Shown one piece after another: positions 33,644 through 42,876 of a DNA stretch of 50,062 bases. A model generated the notes under the pieces. That model saw only the letters and a program-made list of their open reading frames with translations. It ran no database searches and had not been told where the DNA came from. A program made the translations under genes and the position numbers. The stretch comes from an uncultured Bacilli bacterium (lineage in GTDB: Bacteria; Bacillota_I; Bacilli_A; RF39; UBA660): assembly GCA_944350345.1 (NCBI GenBank), contig CALVOP010000006.1, forward strand, positions 1-50,062, read 5' to 3'. Every line of letters starts with the position of its first letter. The first letter of the stretch is position 1.

Positions 33644-36185
33644 ATAGGATTTTTCGTAAAAGATCAAATGGTATAACTAAAAATGCCAAAAGAGCCATAA
33701 TTTGAAACTCTATAAACGTTAAGCCAGTAGTTCTAAAAATATTTCCTCCACAGTATATCAGAATAAGTTGAACAATAACTATTAATCCAATCACACATAG
33801 AAAAACTTTATTCTTAAAAATATTGGCGAAAAGATTTAATCTATGTGTCCTTGCATTAAAAGAATTAAAAATTGCCAAAAAAATAAATAAACCAAAAAAA
33901 GCCGTCATAACATATTTATCATTATTATCTATTCTAAAAAGTTGATGAATAAAAGTTGATTTTAGAAAAAATATACAAATTAAAGTACTAAATAAACCAG
34001 TAACAAAAATCTCATTTAACATATAATGATTCATTATCGGTTCATCTTTTTTCTTAGGTTGTTCCTTCATATAATCTTTTAGTGGTGCTTCATAAGCGAA
34101 TGCAATACCAGCGAGTGTATCCATCACCATATTAACCCATAACATTTGAATAACTGTAACAGGTGTCATAATTCCAATAAATGGACCAATTATAGACAAA
34201 CTAACCGCGCACAAGTTAACAGTTAACTGAAAAATTATAAACTTTCTAATACTTTTAAAAATTGTTCTTCCAAAAAGAATAGTTTTTGTAATACTCAAAA
34301 AATTATCATCTAAAATAACAATATCACTAACTTCCTTAGCAACTTCAGTTCCACTTCCCATCGCAAAACCAACATCTGCTTTCTTCAAAGCAGGAGCATC
34401 ATTAACACCATCTCCAGTCATTCCAACAACAAGTCCAAGTTCCTGTGACAACAAAACAAGTCTCTTCTTATCATTAGGCAAACTTCTTGCAACTACCTTT
34501 AATTTTGGCAGAATAAGTTTAACTTCCTCATCAGACATTTTGTTTAATTCCTCACTAGTAATAACATAATCATTTTCACCATTTACTAGTCCAATTTCCA
34601 CGGCAACATTTTTAGCTGTTTCAAGCGAATCCCCAGTTAGCATAACAGTTTGTATCCCAGCAGTTGTAACCAAATTTATTCCTTCTATACTTTCCTTTCT
34701 AACCTCATCTTTAATCAAAACAATTCCAATAAAAGTATAACTTTTTCCATTTTTACTTACTAAAGTAATAATTCTATAGCCTGATTTAGCATACTTATCA
34801 ACTAATTTATTTAGTTCACTTAAATTAACAATTTTTTTCATACCTTCATTATTACAATAAAAACTAATATTATCCTTAAACATCTCAAAAGCGCCTTTAT
34901 AAAATGTAGTTTCACCATCATAATTAACAGTTACGCTAGAATACTTATTTTTACTATCAAAAGGTTCCTCGTTAACTATTCTATATTTATTTTTTTCATT
35001 GTTACCGACAAACTTAATAATTGCCCGATCAGTAACATTGCCACCCAGTATTTCAGTACCATTTAAAAATGCAGCATTATTATAAATTAAAGATAAATAC
35101 AAAAGTTCCTTTAATTTTTCAGACTTAATTTTATCAAAATTTTTATAAAAAGTTCCATCATACAAACATAATCCAACCACACTAAATTCGCCCTTAGTAA
35201 TCGTACCAGTTTTATCACTAAACAAAATATTAATATTGCCTGCCGTTTCTATACCGACCAACTTTCTAACCAAAACATTATTTTTTAACATTCTTTTCAT
35301 GTTAGAACTCAAAACAAGCGTAATCATCATTGGCAAACCTTCAGGAACGCAGACTACAATTATAGTCACAGCTAAAGTAAGAGAATACAACAAATGTGGG
35401 AATATAATCTTATAATTTTTAATCATCGATAATATCTGTGAAATCTCAAAATTATTTTCAACAACAATAATATTAAACAAATAAGAGAACATTACTAAAA
35501 AAGCACAGAAATAGCCAATTCTACTTATCAGTTGGGCCAATTTTCTAAGCCTCATTTTCAAAGGACTCACAGGGCTTGCTTCTTCAATACTTTTAGCAAT
35601 ATTACCATAAAAAGTATTGAAGCCCACTTCATACACTTTCATAATACCATGCTTATTTGTAATAACACTTCCTCTAAAAACCTTATCATTAACTACTTTC
35701 AACTTTTCTTTTGTTTCCCCAGTTAACATTGACTCGTCAACATAAATTTCACCTTCAACAAGAACCCCATCAGCACAAACTCTATCTCCACTTTCTAGCA
35801 AAACAAAATCTCCAACCACAATTTCATCAATATCAACATTTACAAGTTTTGAATTTCTAAAAACTTTAACATCCACTTTACTATTTTCTTCCGCCAGCTT
35901 TTGAAATGCTTTTTCACTACCATACTCACTTAAACTACTAATTATACTAGCAACCAAAATTGATAAAATAATACCCACCAATTCATAAAAATCACTATCT
36001 TGAAACAAAAATACCACTTTAACACCCAAAGCAATAAGCAATATTTTTATAATAGGATCATTTAAAGACTCAATTACAAGCCTAAAAAAACTATTTTTTT
36101 TACTACTTGTTATTCTATTACTACCATGATTTTGCCTACTAATTGCTACTTCTTTATCCGTAAGCCCTGCTTTATTGTAGTTCAA
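33612..36185 (-). CDS. P-type calcium-transporting ATPase (type II)
   Basis: Pumps a cation, most likely Ca2+, out of the cell. SDKTGTITKGEF carries the phosphorylated Asp (about 324), MLTGET is the actuator TGE, and TGDGVNDAPALKKADVG is the hinge motif. The transport helices carry VCVPEGLPM (M4) and NMVMDTLAG (M6), a calcium-type pattern. The N-terminus shows the cation-ATPase_N pattern GLTDKEV. Ten helices are visible in total. I choose TTG 36185 as start, behind TTGGTGAT, rather than the TTG four codons earlier. Confidence 0.92.
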   Translation of the reverse strand: MNYNKAGLTDKEVAISRQNHGSNRITSSKKNSFFRLVIESLNDPIIKILLIALGVKVVFLFQDSDFYELVGIILSILVASIISSLSEYGSEKAFQKLAEENSKVDVKVFRNSKLVNVDIDEIVVGDFVLLESGDRVCADGVLVEGEIYVDESMLTGETKEKLKVVNDKVFRGSVITNKHGIMKVYEVGFNTFYGNIAKSIEEASPVSPLKMRLRKLAQLISRIGYFCAFLVMFSYLFNIIVVENNFEISQILSMIKNYKIIFPHLLYSLTLAVTIIVVCVPEGLPMMITLVLSSNMKRMLKNNVLVRKLVGIETAGNINILFSDKTGTITKGEFSVVGLCLYDGTFYKNFDKIKSEKLKELLYLSLIYNNAAFLNGTEILGGNVTDRAIIKFVGNNEKNKYRIVNEEPFDSKNKYSSVTVNYDGETTFYKGAFEMFKDNISFYCNNEGMKKIVNLSELNKLVDKYAKSGYRIITLVSKNGKSYTFIGIVLIKDEVRKESIEGINLVTTAGIQTVMLTGDSLETAKNVAVEIGLVNGENDYVITSEELNKMSDEEVKLILPKLKVVARSLPNDKKRLVLLSQELGLVVGMTGDGVNDAPALKKADVGFAMGSGTEVAKEVSDIVILDDNFLSITKTILFGRTIFKSIRKFIIFQLTVNLCAVSLSIIGPFIGIMTPVTVIQMLWVNMVMDTLAGIAFAYEAPLKDYMKEQPKKKDEPIMNHYMLNEIFVTGLFSTLICIFFLKSTFIHQLFRIDNNDKYVMTAFFGLFIFLAIFNSFNARTHRLNLFANIFKNKVFLCVIGLIVIVQLILIYCGGNIFRTTGLTFIEFQIMALLAFLVIPFDLLRKILLKKFNKLSGC

Positions 36186-36234
36186 TAGTATCACCAATAA
36201 ATTATATTAAAAAATCAAAAAAAAAGAATTAAAT

Positions 36235-36729
36235 TTAGTTAACAATCAAATGAGCACTTATAAATCCTTCACTTTCACAAACATCGCTCCATACTTTTAA
36301 AGTATAACTTTTACTTTCATTTATAAAAATTTCTTCGTTTACAATTAAAGATATTTTATTAGAACTATAGATATCAGCCAAATTACCATAAGCTAAAACA
36401 TCACCATTATCATCTAACAACTGATAATAAATATATTTTCCAATTTCTTCAGTTGAAACATTATCAATATACAATATAACATTAAAATAACTAACTTCAT
36501 TTAAATCATTTAAAACAATAAAACTTTTACTTTGACTTGTCTCATCACATTTTTGATTAATCATCGATCCATCTACATAATTCACCGAGATTGCTAAGTC
36601 ATCATCACTAGAATAAAATTTTTCAACTGCACCAGTAGACCAAGCCCAAGTAACACCAAAAAAAGATATACACAAAACACATATCATAATAACCATTAAA
36701 AATAAATTTTTTAACATTACTTTTCTCAT
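36235..36729 (-). CDS. small exported protein with a SipW/TasA-like signal region
   Basis: A 164-residue protein with a long hydrophobic N-terminus ending FFGVTWAWSTGAVE. This resembles the T-x-A-[YFW] signal region of TasA/CalY-type proteins that are processed by SipW. The rest is an Asp/Ser/Asn-rich beta region with two cysteines that could pair (CDETS and VCESEG). TasA proteins form extracellular fibres. No SipW peptidase gene is in the window, so the assignment is tentative. Confidence 0.55.
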   Translation of the reverse strand: MRKVMLKNLFLMVIMICVLCISFFGVTWAWSTGAVEKFYSSDDDLAISVNYVDGSMINQKCDETSQSKSFIVLNDLNEVSYFNVILYIDNVSTEEIGKYIYYQLLDDNGDVLAYGNLADIYSSNKISLIVNEEIFINESKSYTLKVWSDVCESEGFISAHLIVN

Positions 36730-36773
36730 ATGCTCCACTATTTTAATTTTATAATGAAAACAAAAAAAGTCAA

Positions 36774-38111
36774 TTATAAAGTTAACAACTCATGACTTTT
36801 TGCATTTGTATTTAAACTAGCGAATTTATTATTTTTATACAAAACATATGCGGCTGCACCAATCATAGTTCCATTATCAGTGCAATACTTTTTATCTGGA
36901 ACACTAAAATTAATACTATTTTCTTCACACATTTTTCTTATAGATTCTCTAATAAAACTATTACTAGCAACACCGCCAGCCATTATTAAATTTTTAGCAC
37001 CCGTCTTATTTAAAGCAAGTAAAGTTTTAGAAACCAACGATTTAGTAACTGCATTTTGAAAAGAGCAACATAAATCTTCTTCATTAATACTATTTCCCCT
37101 TTGTTTTTCATTGTGAGCCAAATTAACTACATGACTTTTAATTCCACTAAAACTAAAATTAGTACTACCATCACTTAATAAATTAGGCATTGGATAAGTA
37201 TCCTTGCCATTTAATGCTAGTTTTTCAACATTAGGGCCACCCGGATAAGGCAAATTAACAATTCTAGCCACTTTATCAAAACACTCACCAACAGCATCAT
37301 CTAAAGTCTGACCAATATATTCAATACTCGTCTCACTTTCCATATAAATCAAATCAGTATGTCCACCACTCACTATCAAAGCAAGTAACGGATAACTCAT
37401 ATTATTTCCAATATTGTTAGCATAAATGTGCCCCATCATATGATTAACCTTAATAAAAGGCTTATTATAAATCAAACTCAAAGTTTTCGTAGTCTCTAAA
37501 CCAACCAATAGACTACCTAAAAGACCAGGAGCATAAGTACAAGCAAACGCATCCATATCTTCTAGTTTCATATTAGCTTTAGATAAAGTCTCATCAAGAA
37601 CAAAAGTAATATTCTCTAAATGCATTCTAGAAGCTACTTCAGGAACAACACCACCATACTTTTTATGAACATCTATTTGAGAATTAACAGTAGTAGCAAC
37701 ATCTACAGTACCATTTTTTACAATACTTACACTTGTTTCATCACAAGAAGATTCTATAGCCAATATATAAACATCCTTACGCACTTTTGACTCCATAATC
37801 AACGCATCTCCATCCTTATAATATTTTTTTCTTACATGTATAGTAACAAAACCAAATTTTTTATATAAATTAATCGCGCCCAAATTATTTTCATTAACTT
37901 CCAACATAAATTTTTCTGGTTTAACACTATTAAATAAATAATTAAAAAGTTCTGTTGCAATACCCTGTCTTCTATATTTATCATCAACATAGACATCAGT
38001 AACATTTACAATTTCATAAGTAACTTCATATTTTAAATAACCAACTACACTTTCATCAATAAAATAATCAAGTTCAAATTCATATTCTTTAATTTGCTTA
38101 CTTTTTATCAT
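36774..38111 (-). CDS. tsaD: fused RimI-type acetyltransferase and TsaD
   Basis: Residues 1-112 are a GNAT acetyltransferase (VDDKYRRQGIATELFNYL for acetyl-CoA; NENNLGAINLYKKFGF), related to RimI. Residues 113-445 are TsaD, which transfers the threonylcarbamoyl group onto A37 of ANN-decoding tRNAs: LAIESSCDETSVSIV, HKKYGGVVPEVASR, VNHMMGHI (metal histidines) and SGGHTD. The gene overlaps tsaB by 14 bases. Normally rimI and tsaD are separate neighbouring genes. The SD GAGGTT fits the start at 38111. Confidence 0.94.
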   Translation of the reverse strand: MIKSKQIKEYEFELDYFIDESVVGYLKYEVTYEIVNVTDVYVDDKYRRQGIATELFNYLFNSVKPEKFMLEVNENNLGAINLYKKFGFVTIHVRKKYYKDGDALIMESKVRKDVYILAIESSCDETSVSIVKNGTVDVATTVNSQIDVHKKYGGVVPEVASRMHLENITFVLDETLSKANMKLEDMDAFACTYAPGLLGSLLVGLETTKTLSLIYNKPFIKVNHMMGHIYANNIGNNMSYPLLALIVSGGHTDLIYMESETSIEYIGQTLDDAVGECFDKVARIVNLPYPGGPNVEKLALNGKDTYPMPNLLSDGSTNFSFSGIKSHVVNLAHNEKQRGNSINEEDLCCSFQNAVTKSLVSKTLLALNKTGAKNLIMAGGVASNSFIRESIRKMCEENSINFSVPDKKYCTDNGTMIGAAAYVLYKNNKFASLNTNAKSHELLTL

Positions 38112-38664
38112 TCATAACCTCGATTACTTTAACATAATTAGCTTTAACCTTAAAAACATTAACAGGTTCCCCCATCAAAGCATAATCAATAACTTTTTTG
38201 ACATCTAATACTCCATCTACTTTATTATATTTAGACAAATACTCATCAATATTTTCCTGATATCTTTCATCCACAACAGAATTATTATCTTTATCAAAAA
38301 CACTAACATAAAATCCTTTATTATCAGGTATAACAGCCATCTTATAATCAATAGATTCATAACTTACTAACATAGACGCTAAACTAGATATTATATATAT
38401 TGGTTTATTTAACGAATAACATATTGCTTTTGCAACACTAAGACCGATCCTAATTCCAGTAAAACTTCCGGGGCCATTAACAGCGACAACTTCTCTTATA
38501 TCGCTGAAAGAAATATTACTCTTCTCCATCAACTCTTTTAACATTGGAACAACGTAAATAGAATGGCTTTCTATACTTTCTTTTTCACTTTTTATAAGTG
38601 TCTTACCATCATACAAAGCTAAACATATCTTACTACTATGAGTATCAATAAATAATGTATACAT
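38098..38664 (-). CDS. tsaB: TsaB, partner subunit for tRNA threonylcarbamoyladenosine formation
   Basis: A short ASKHA-fold protein (188 residues) beginning MYTLFIDTHSSKICLALYDG, with GPGSFTGIRIGLSVAKAI, the signature shared by TsaB proteins. It forms the TsaBDE complex with the TsaD encoded just downstream. ATG 38664 is chosen because GGAGG lies 7 bases before it, and the ATG at 38670 is too close to that SD. TsaE and TsaC are not in the window. Confidence 0.92.
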   Translation of the reverse strand: MYTLFIDTHSSKICLALYDGKTLIKSEKESIESHSIYVVPMLKELMEKSNISFSDIREVVAVNGPGSFTGIRIGLSVAKAICYSLNKPIYIISSLASMLVSYESIDYKMAVIPDNKGFYVSVFDKDNNSVVDERYQENIDEYLSKYNKVDGVLDVKKVIDYALMGEPVNVFKVKANYVKVIEVMNDKK

Positions 38665-38720
38665 AATCATCCCTCCAAAATATTCTACCAAAAAAAAATG
38701 AAAAGTTCAAAAAAGACTTT

Positions 38721-40415
38721 TCACTCTAATGCTTTAAAATCAACTTTACCAACTTTAGTTTTAGGTAATTCCTTAGTAAATTCATATATTTTAGGAACTG
38801 CATATTTACTAATATTTTCTTTCAAATAATCTTTTATTTCAGTTTTGACTTTTTCTGATTCAATAACATCATCTTTTAAAACAATAACTGCTTTTGCAAC
38901 CTGAGCCCTAGCCTTATCTTTTTGTCCGACCACAATTGATGTTTCGACATAAGGATGTTTATTTAAAACTTCTTCGATATAATTTGGATATATATTAAAA
39001 CCATTAGAAATAATTACACGTTTTTTCCTTGTCTCAAAATATAATACATCGTCATCACCAACATATCCCAAATCACCTGTATGCAACCACAAAATTCCAT
39101 CATCATGAACTTGTAAAGTTTTAAAAGTTTCTTCATCATTCTTATAATAACGACTCATTAAACTAGGTCCAGCCAAACAAATCTCTCCAACTTCATTCTT
39201 ATCACATGGAATATGTGTATCATTTTTTACAACTTTATAACGATTATCAGGTAGCGGAACACCAACACTCTTACTCTTATAATTTGGTTCAATACTAGCA
39301 CAGACAGCAGCCATAGCTTCAGTCAAACCATATCCAACAATTATATTAGCATTTGACCCATGATTCCTAACAAACTTTTCTGCAGATTGTTTCAATTCTA
39401 AACTCAAAAAATCCCCACCGCTAACAATATATCTCAAATTTTTAAATGCATTCTTACTTAAAGTTTTATCTTTAATCATAACATTTAAAAGAGTAGGAAT
39501 CACAGGTAAAAAATTAATCTTCTTATTTTTTAAAATACTATTAATTTTTTTAACATCTATTTTAGGATCCAAAACACATCTCATTCCATAAGTTAAAGGA
39601 GTATGGATAGAAACACATAAACCAAATCCATGAAATACAGGTAAATAACTCAAAATAGAATCACCTGGATGAGCTTCAATGACATGAGAATATTGCAAAG
39701 GTATTGAGTTAAAGCACAAATTACTTAAAACCACACCTTTAGGGCTGCCTGTAGTACCCCCACTATATAAAATCACAGCGTCATCATCATAATTTCTATG
39801 AACAGTTTCACAGGTATCTAAAGAAATTGTCATATAATCATTATATAAAATAAAATTTTCAGGCAAATCATTCAACTTAGGTGCTTTAAACACATTATAT
39901 AAAAGTTTATGAACTGTATCCATTTTATTTGAAAGCGGGCAAACAACAACAGATTTAATTTTCAAATCATTACAAATACTAATCATAGTATCATATAAAA
40001 TATCAGAAACAAAAACCACATTAGAATTAGTATTTTTTATAAAATTTTTAATTTCATTCTCGCTACTTAAAGGATGAATAATATTAGATACCGCACCTAT
40101 TTTATTAACAGCATAAAATGCAACAACTGCTTCAGGAGAATTAGCCATACAAATAGTAACGATATCATTTTCTTTAACTCCATCATCAATTAAACTTAAA
40201 GCAACCCCATCAATTTCATCTAATAAAGTCCTATAATTCATTTTTTTATTAAAAAACTCAATTGCACAATAATTAGGATATTTAACAGCCGTATTTTCCA
40301 TATACTCATACAAACTACCTTCAAAATACTTAAGTCTTTTAGGCATATTTCCATAATATTTAAACCAAGGCAACTCTGTTTTAGACTTAAATAATTGTTT
40401 TAATTTATCAAACAT
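38721..40415 (-). CDS. acyl-CoA synthetase-like AMP-forming ligase
   Basis: A 564-residue adenylate-forming enzyme. LYSGGTTGSPKGVVLSNL is the P-loop signature, VGYGLTEAMA the A5 motif, WLHTGDLGY the hinge region, and PKTKVGKVDFKALE the C-terminal catalytic lysine region. It probably activates a fatty or other carboxylic acid. It has a clear promoter (TTGTAA-17-TATAAT at 40471-40499) with a palindrome just downstream, and a divergent TetR-family gene 158 bases away, the usual arrangement for a controlled lipid-metabolism gene. Confidence 0.88.
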   Translation of the reverse strand: MFDKLKQLFKSKTELPWFKYYGNMPKRLKYFEGSLYEYMENTAVKYPNYCAIEFFNKKMNYRTLLDEIDGVALSLIDDGVKENDIVTICMANSPEAVVAFYAVNKIGAVSNIIHPLSSENEIKNFIKNTNSNVVFVSDILYDTMISICNDLKIKSVVVCPLSNKMDTVHKLLYNVFKAPKLNDLPENFILYNDYMTISLDTCETVHRNYDDDAVILYSGGTTGSPKGVVLSNLCFNSIPLQYSHVIEAHPGDSILSYLPVFHGFGLCVSIHTPLTYGMRCVLDPKIDVKKINSILKNKKINFLPVIPTLLNVMIKDKTLSKNAFKNLRYIVSGGDFLSLELKQSAEKFVRNHGSNANIIVGYGLTEAMAAVCASIEPNYKSKSVGVPLPDNRYKVVKNDTHIPCDKNEVGEICLAGPSLMSRYYKNDEETFKTLQVHDDGILWLHTGDLGYVGDDDVLYFETRKKRVIISNGFNIYPNYIEEVLNKHPYVETSIVVGQKDKARAQVAKAVIVLKDDVIESEKVKTEIKDYLKENISKYAVPKIYEFTKELPKTKVGKVDFKALE

Positions 40416-40438
40416 ATTTCACATTCCTTTCACAATAA

Positions 40439-40453
40439 TCAACAATGTGTTGA
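40439..40453. promoter_or_regulatory. candidate TetR operator in the ligase leader
   Basis: A perfect inverted repeat TCAACA-ATG-TGTTGA lies about 10 bases downstream of the expected transcription start of the AMP-ligase gene, so a bound repressor would block early transcription. Confidence 0.5.
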
Positions 40454-40470
40454 CTAACTTTACATATTAA

Positions 40471-40499
40471 ATTATACTTTTAATATAAGATTTTTACAA
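40471..40499 (-). promoter_or_regulatory. promoter of the AMP-forming ligase gene
   Basis: On the minus strand TTGTAA (40494-40499) and TATAAT (40471-40476) are separated by 17 bases. Confidence 0.7.
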
Positions 40500-40518
40500 T
40501 AATCATTTTATGAATAAA

Positions 40519-40536
40519 TTGTTTAATAATAAACAA
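40519..40536. promoter_or_regulatory. second palindrome upstream of the TetR gene
   Basis: A perfect inverted repeat TTGTTTA-ATAA-TAAACAA lies just upstream of the TATAAA -10 (40552) of the TetR gene and could be an autoregulatory operator. It differs in sequence from the palindrome at 40439. Confidence 0.45.
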
Positions 40537-40572
40537 ATGTTATTGATTTTGTATAAAATATAAGGAGAAAAA

Positions 40573-41127
40573 ATGGAAAAAATGGATCGTAGAACAAAAT
40601 ACACTTTAACAACAATTAAAGATAGTATGTTAAAACTCATGGAGAAAAAAGAAATAAGCAAAATTACTGTTACAGAATTATGCAATTTAGCTGACATCAA
40701 TCGCGCCACATTTTATAAGTACTATGTTGATATATATGACTTAATTGAAAAAATAGAATTAGAGTTATATAACGACATTAAAAAAAGTATGGATTTAATT
40801 GAAAATAACGAAAGCATAAAGCCATTTATAGATAGCATGATAAAAATAATTTACGAAAACCAAAATGCGTGCAAAGTATTATTTGGCCCTTATGGAAACA
40901 AAGAATTTATCAGAAAAATTGTATATTTAGGTTACATAAAAAGTGTCACAGAATGGAAAAACAAATTAACAACATTTTCAACAAATCAAATTGATTACAT
41001 CTTTAATTTTTTTGCTTTTGGTAGCATTGGAATAATAGAAAAATGGATAGATGACAAATTTAAAAATTCTCCAGAAGAAATTTCAAAATTAATTAATGAC
41101 TTATGTGATAATTTATTATCAAATTAA
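40573..41127 (+). CDS. TetR-family transcriptional regulator
   Basis: An N-terminal helix-turn-helix (about 12-60; KITVTELCNLADINRATFYKYY) is the TetR signature. The C-terminal helical domain of about 120 residues should bind a ligand and dimerise. SD AAGGAG precedes the ATG. It is divergent from the acyl-CoA-synthetase-like gene and probably controls it together with itself, but the ligand is unknown. Confidence 0.9.
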   Translation: MEKMDRRTKYTLTTIKDSMLKLMEKKEISKITVTELCNLADINRATFYKYYVDIYDLIEKIELELYNDIKKSMDLIENNESIKPFIDSMIKIIYENQNACKVLFGPYGNKEFIRKIVYLGYIKSVTEWKNKLTTFSTNQIDYIFNFFAFGSIGIIEKWIDDKFKNSPEEISKLINDLCDNLLSN

Positions 41128-41150
41128 AAGATATATTTTAACGATATATC

Positions 41151-42068
41151 TTATTTCATAAAACCTTTAATTATTTCAGCTTCTGCCTCCTCTTTGGTCA
41201 ATCCTAAAGTTTCTAATTTTAAAAGTTGTTCCCCGCTGATTTTTCCAATAGCAGCCTCATGAGTAAGTTCAGCATCTACATTATTAGCAATAATTTTAGG
41301 AGTAGATGAAACTTTCGCATTATCCATTATAATTGCATCACACTCAATATGACCAAACGATTTATTATTTCCAATTAATTCACTAACAAATTCTTGACAA
41401 CTATTATTTTTAGCAATACTTCTTGAAATTAAATTAGCTTTAGTATTTATACCATTCAAATTAATTTTATAAGAAGACAAAACATTATCATTAGAAGCAG
41501 TCATTAATTTTTCAGCAATTTCAAGTGTACTTTCATCTTCCAAAACAGCAATAGTATTTCTAGTAGACTTATCAACACCACTAATTTGAACTGTTTCAAT
41601 AACCAAACTAGAACCCTTACCCAAATTTATTATTGTATCAGTATTAATAATCCTATTAGAATCAATTTGACCACATCCATAATGTTTTTCCACATACTTT
41701 ACCTTTGCATTTTTACCAATATTAAATGTATGAACACCAGAATGCATACTAGTGATTTCACAATCATTATGAATTGCACATCCAGCAACTATAGTAACTT
41801 CAGCATTATCGCTCACATTATAATCATTATAAACCACATCTGTGAATCCCTCAGTAGTTAACAAGACAGGTACTTGAACAACTTGATTTTTAACTGAAGA
41901 CTTCACATAAATCTCTATGCCCTGCTTTTCTTTCTTAGACACAATACTTATTTCATCAGAGTCATGTCGGCTAACAGTTTCACCATTTTTTCTTATATTA
42001 TGGATGCTATCTTCACTAATTTCTTCATTTAAAATATTAAAAAGAATATCATTATCATCTTTATTCAT
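41151..42068 (-). CDS. short SufB/SufD-family Fe-S assembly protein
   Basis: A 305-residue version of the SufBD scaffold. The beta-helix core and the C-terminal block HEAAIGKISGEQLLKLETLGLTKEEAE match SufB/SufD, but the N-terminal domain is much shorter than the ~420-470 residues of canonical SufB. It overlaps the upstream sufC-like gene by 8 bases. With only SufC beside it, this resembles the minimal two-gene SmsCB-like systems of anaerobes. No SufS or SufU gene is near. Confidence 0.85.
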   Translation of the reverse strand: MNKDDNDILFNILNEEISEDSIHNIRKNGETVSRHDSDEISIVSKKEKQGIEIYVKSSVKNQVVQVPVLLTTEGFTDVVYNDYNVSDNAEVTIVAGCAIHNDCEITSMHSGVHTFNIGKNAKVKYVEKHYGCGQIDSNRIINTDTIINLGKGSSLVIETVQISGVDKSTRNTIAVLEDESTLEIAEKLMTASNDNVLSSYKINLNGINTKANLISRSIAKNNSCQEFVSELIGNNKSFGHIECDAIIMDNAKVSSTPKIIANNVDAELTHEAAIGKISGEQLLKLETLGLTKEEAEAEIIKGFMK

Positions 42069-42774
42069 TACAATCCCTCATACATTTTTCACATTTAGTG
42101 TTTTTTAAATATTTACTAATTTTATTTTTACTTCCAATTTCTTTTATAGTTCCATTTTCAATAATAACAATTCTATCAGCCAAATTAAATAATCTTTCTT
42201 GATGGGATATAACTAACAACCCACTTTTTTTAAATTTTTTCATACTTTTAAAAATATTAGTCAAATCCTCAAAACTCCACAAATCTATTCCAGCTTCAGG
42301 TTCATCAAATAAAATATAATTCCCTTGTTTTCCAAGTGCACAGGCAAGTTCTATTCTCTTTAGTTCGCCACCACTTAAACTATTATTTACTTCCCTATCC
42401 AAATATTCCTTCGCACAAAGCCCAACTTTTTTAAGCAATTCTTTACCTATATAATCATCATAATAATAATCTCTACTTATACAAAGTAAATCTCTTACGG
42501 TGATACCTTTGAAAACTACAGGTGTTTGGAAAGTAAAAGTAATACCCATTTTTGCCCTTTCATACACACTTTTATCAGTTATATCATAGCCATTAATTAA
42601 AATAGAACCACTCGTAGGCCTAATTAATCCCATAATAATTTTAACTAATGTACTTTTACCACTCCCATTAGGTCCGGTAATTAAAACGAATTCATGATCT
42701 TTTATTTCCAAATTAATTTCTTTTAAAATATATTTATTATCTACCTTATAATTTATATTTTTTAATTCTAGCAT
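42061..42774 (-). CDS. sufC: SufC-family Fe-S assembly ATPase
   Basis: An ABC-type ATPase that drives Fe-S cluster assembly with SufB. Walker A GPNGSGKS lies at 34-41, GITFTFQTPVVFKG follows, LSGGELKRIELACAL is the signature, and FDEPEAGIDLWSF the Walker B region. The C-terminus ends KCEKCMRDCNE, an unusual CxxCxxxC tail. The start is ATG 42774 with SD TTGGTGA; the upstream TTG codons precede that SD. A near-consensus promoter lies at 42794-42822. Confidence 0.9.
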   Translation of the reverse strand: MLELKNINYKVDNKYILKEINLEIKDHEFVLITGPNGSGKSTLVKIIMGLIRPTSGSILINGYDITDKSVYERAKMGITFTFQTPVVFKGITVRDLLCISRDYYYDDYIGKELLKKVGLCAKEYLDREVNNSLSGGELKRIELACALGKQGNYILFDEPEAGIDLWSFEDLTNIFKSMKKFKKSGLLVISHQERLFNLADRIVIIENGTIKEIGSKNKISKYLKNTKCEKCMRDCNE

Positions 42775-42793
42775 ATAATTCACCAACAAGAAA

Positions 42794-42822
42794 ATTATAT
42801 AATATCTAGCTCATTAAGTCAA
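42794..42822 (-). promoter_or_regulatory. promoter of the sufC-sufB-like operon
   Basis: On the minus strand TTGACT (42817-42822) and TATAAT (42794-42799) have exactly 17 bases between them. Confidence 0.8.
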
Positions 42823-42876
42823 AAAACGCTATTTACAATCATTAAAATAATGTTAACAAGTTTAATCTTTTATAAA

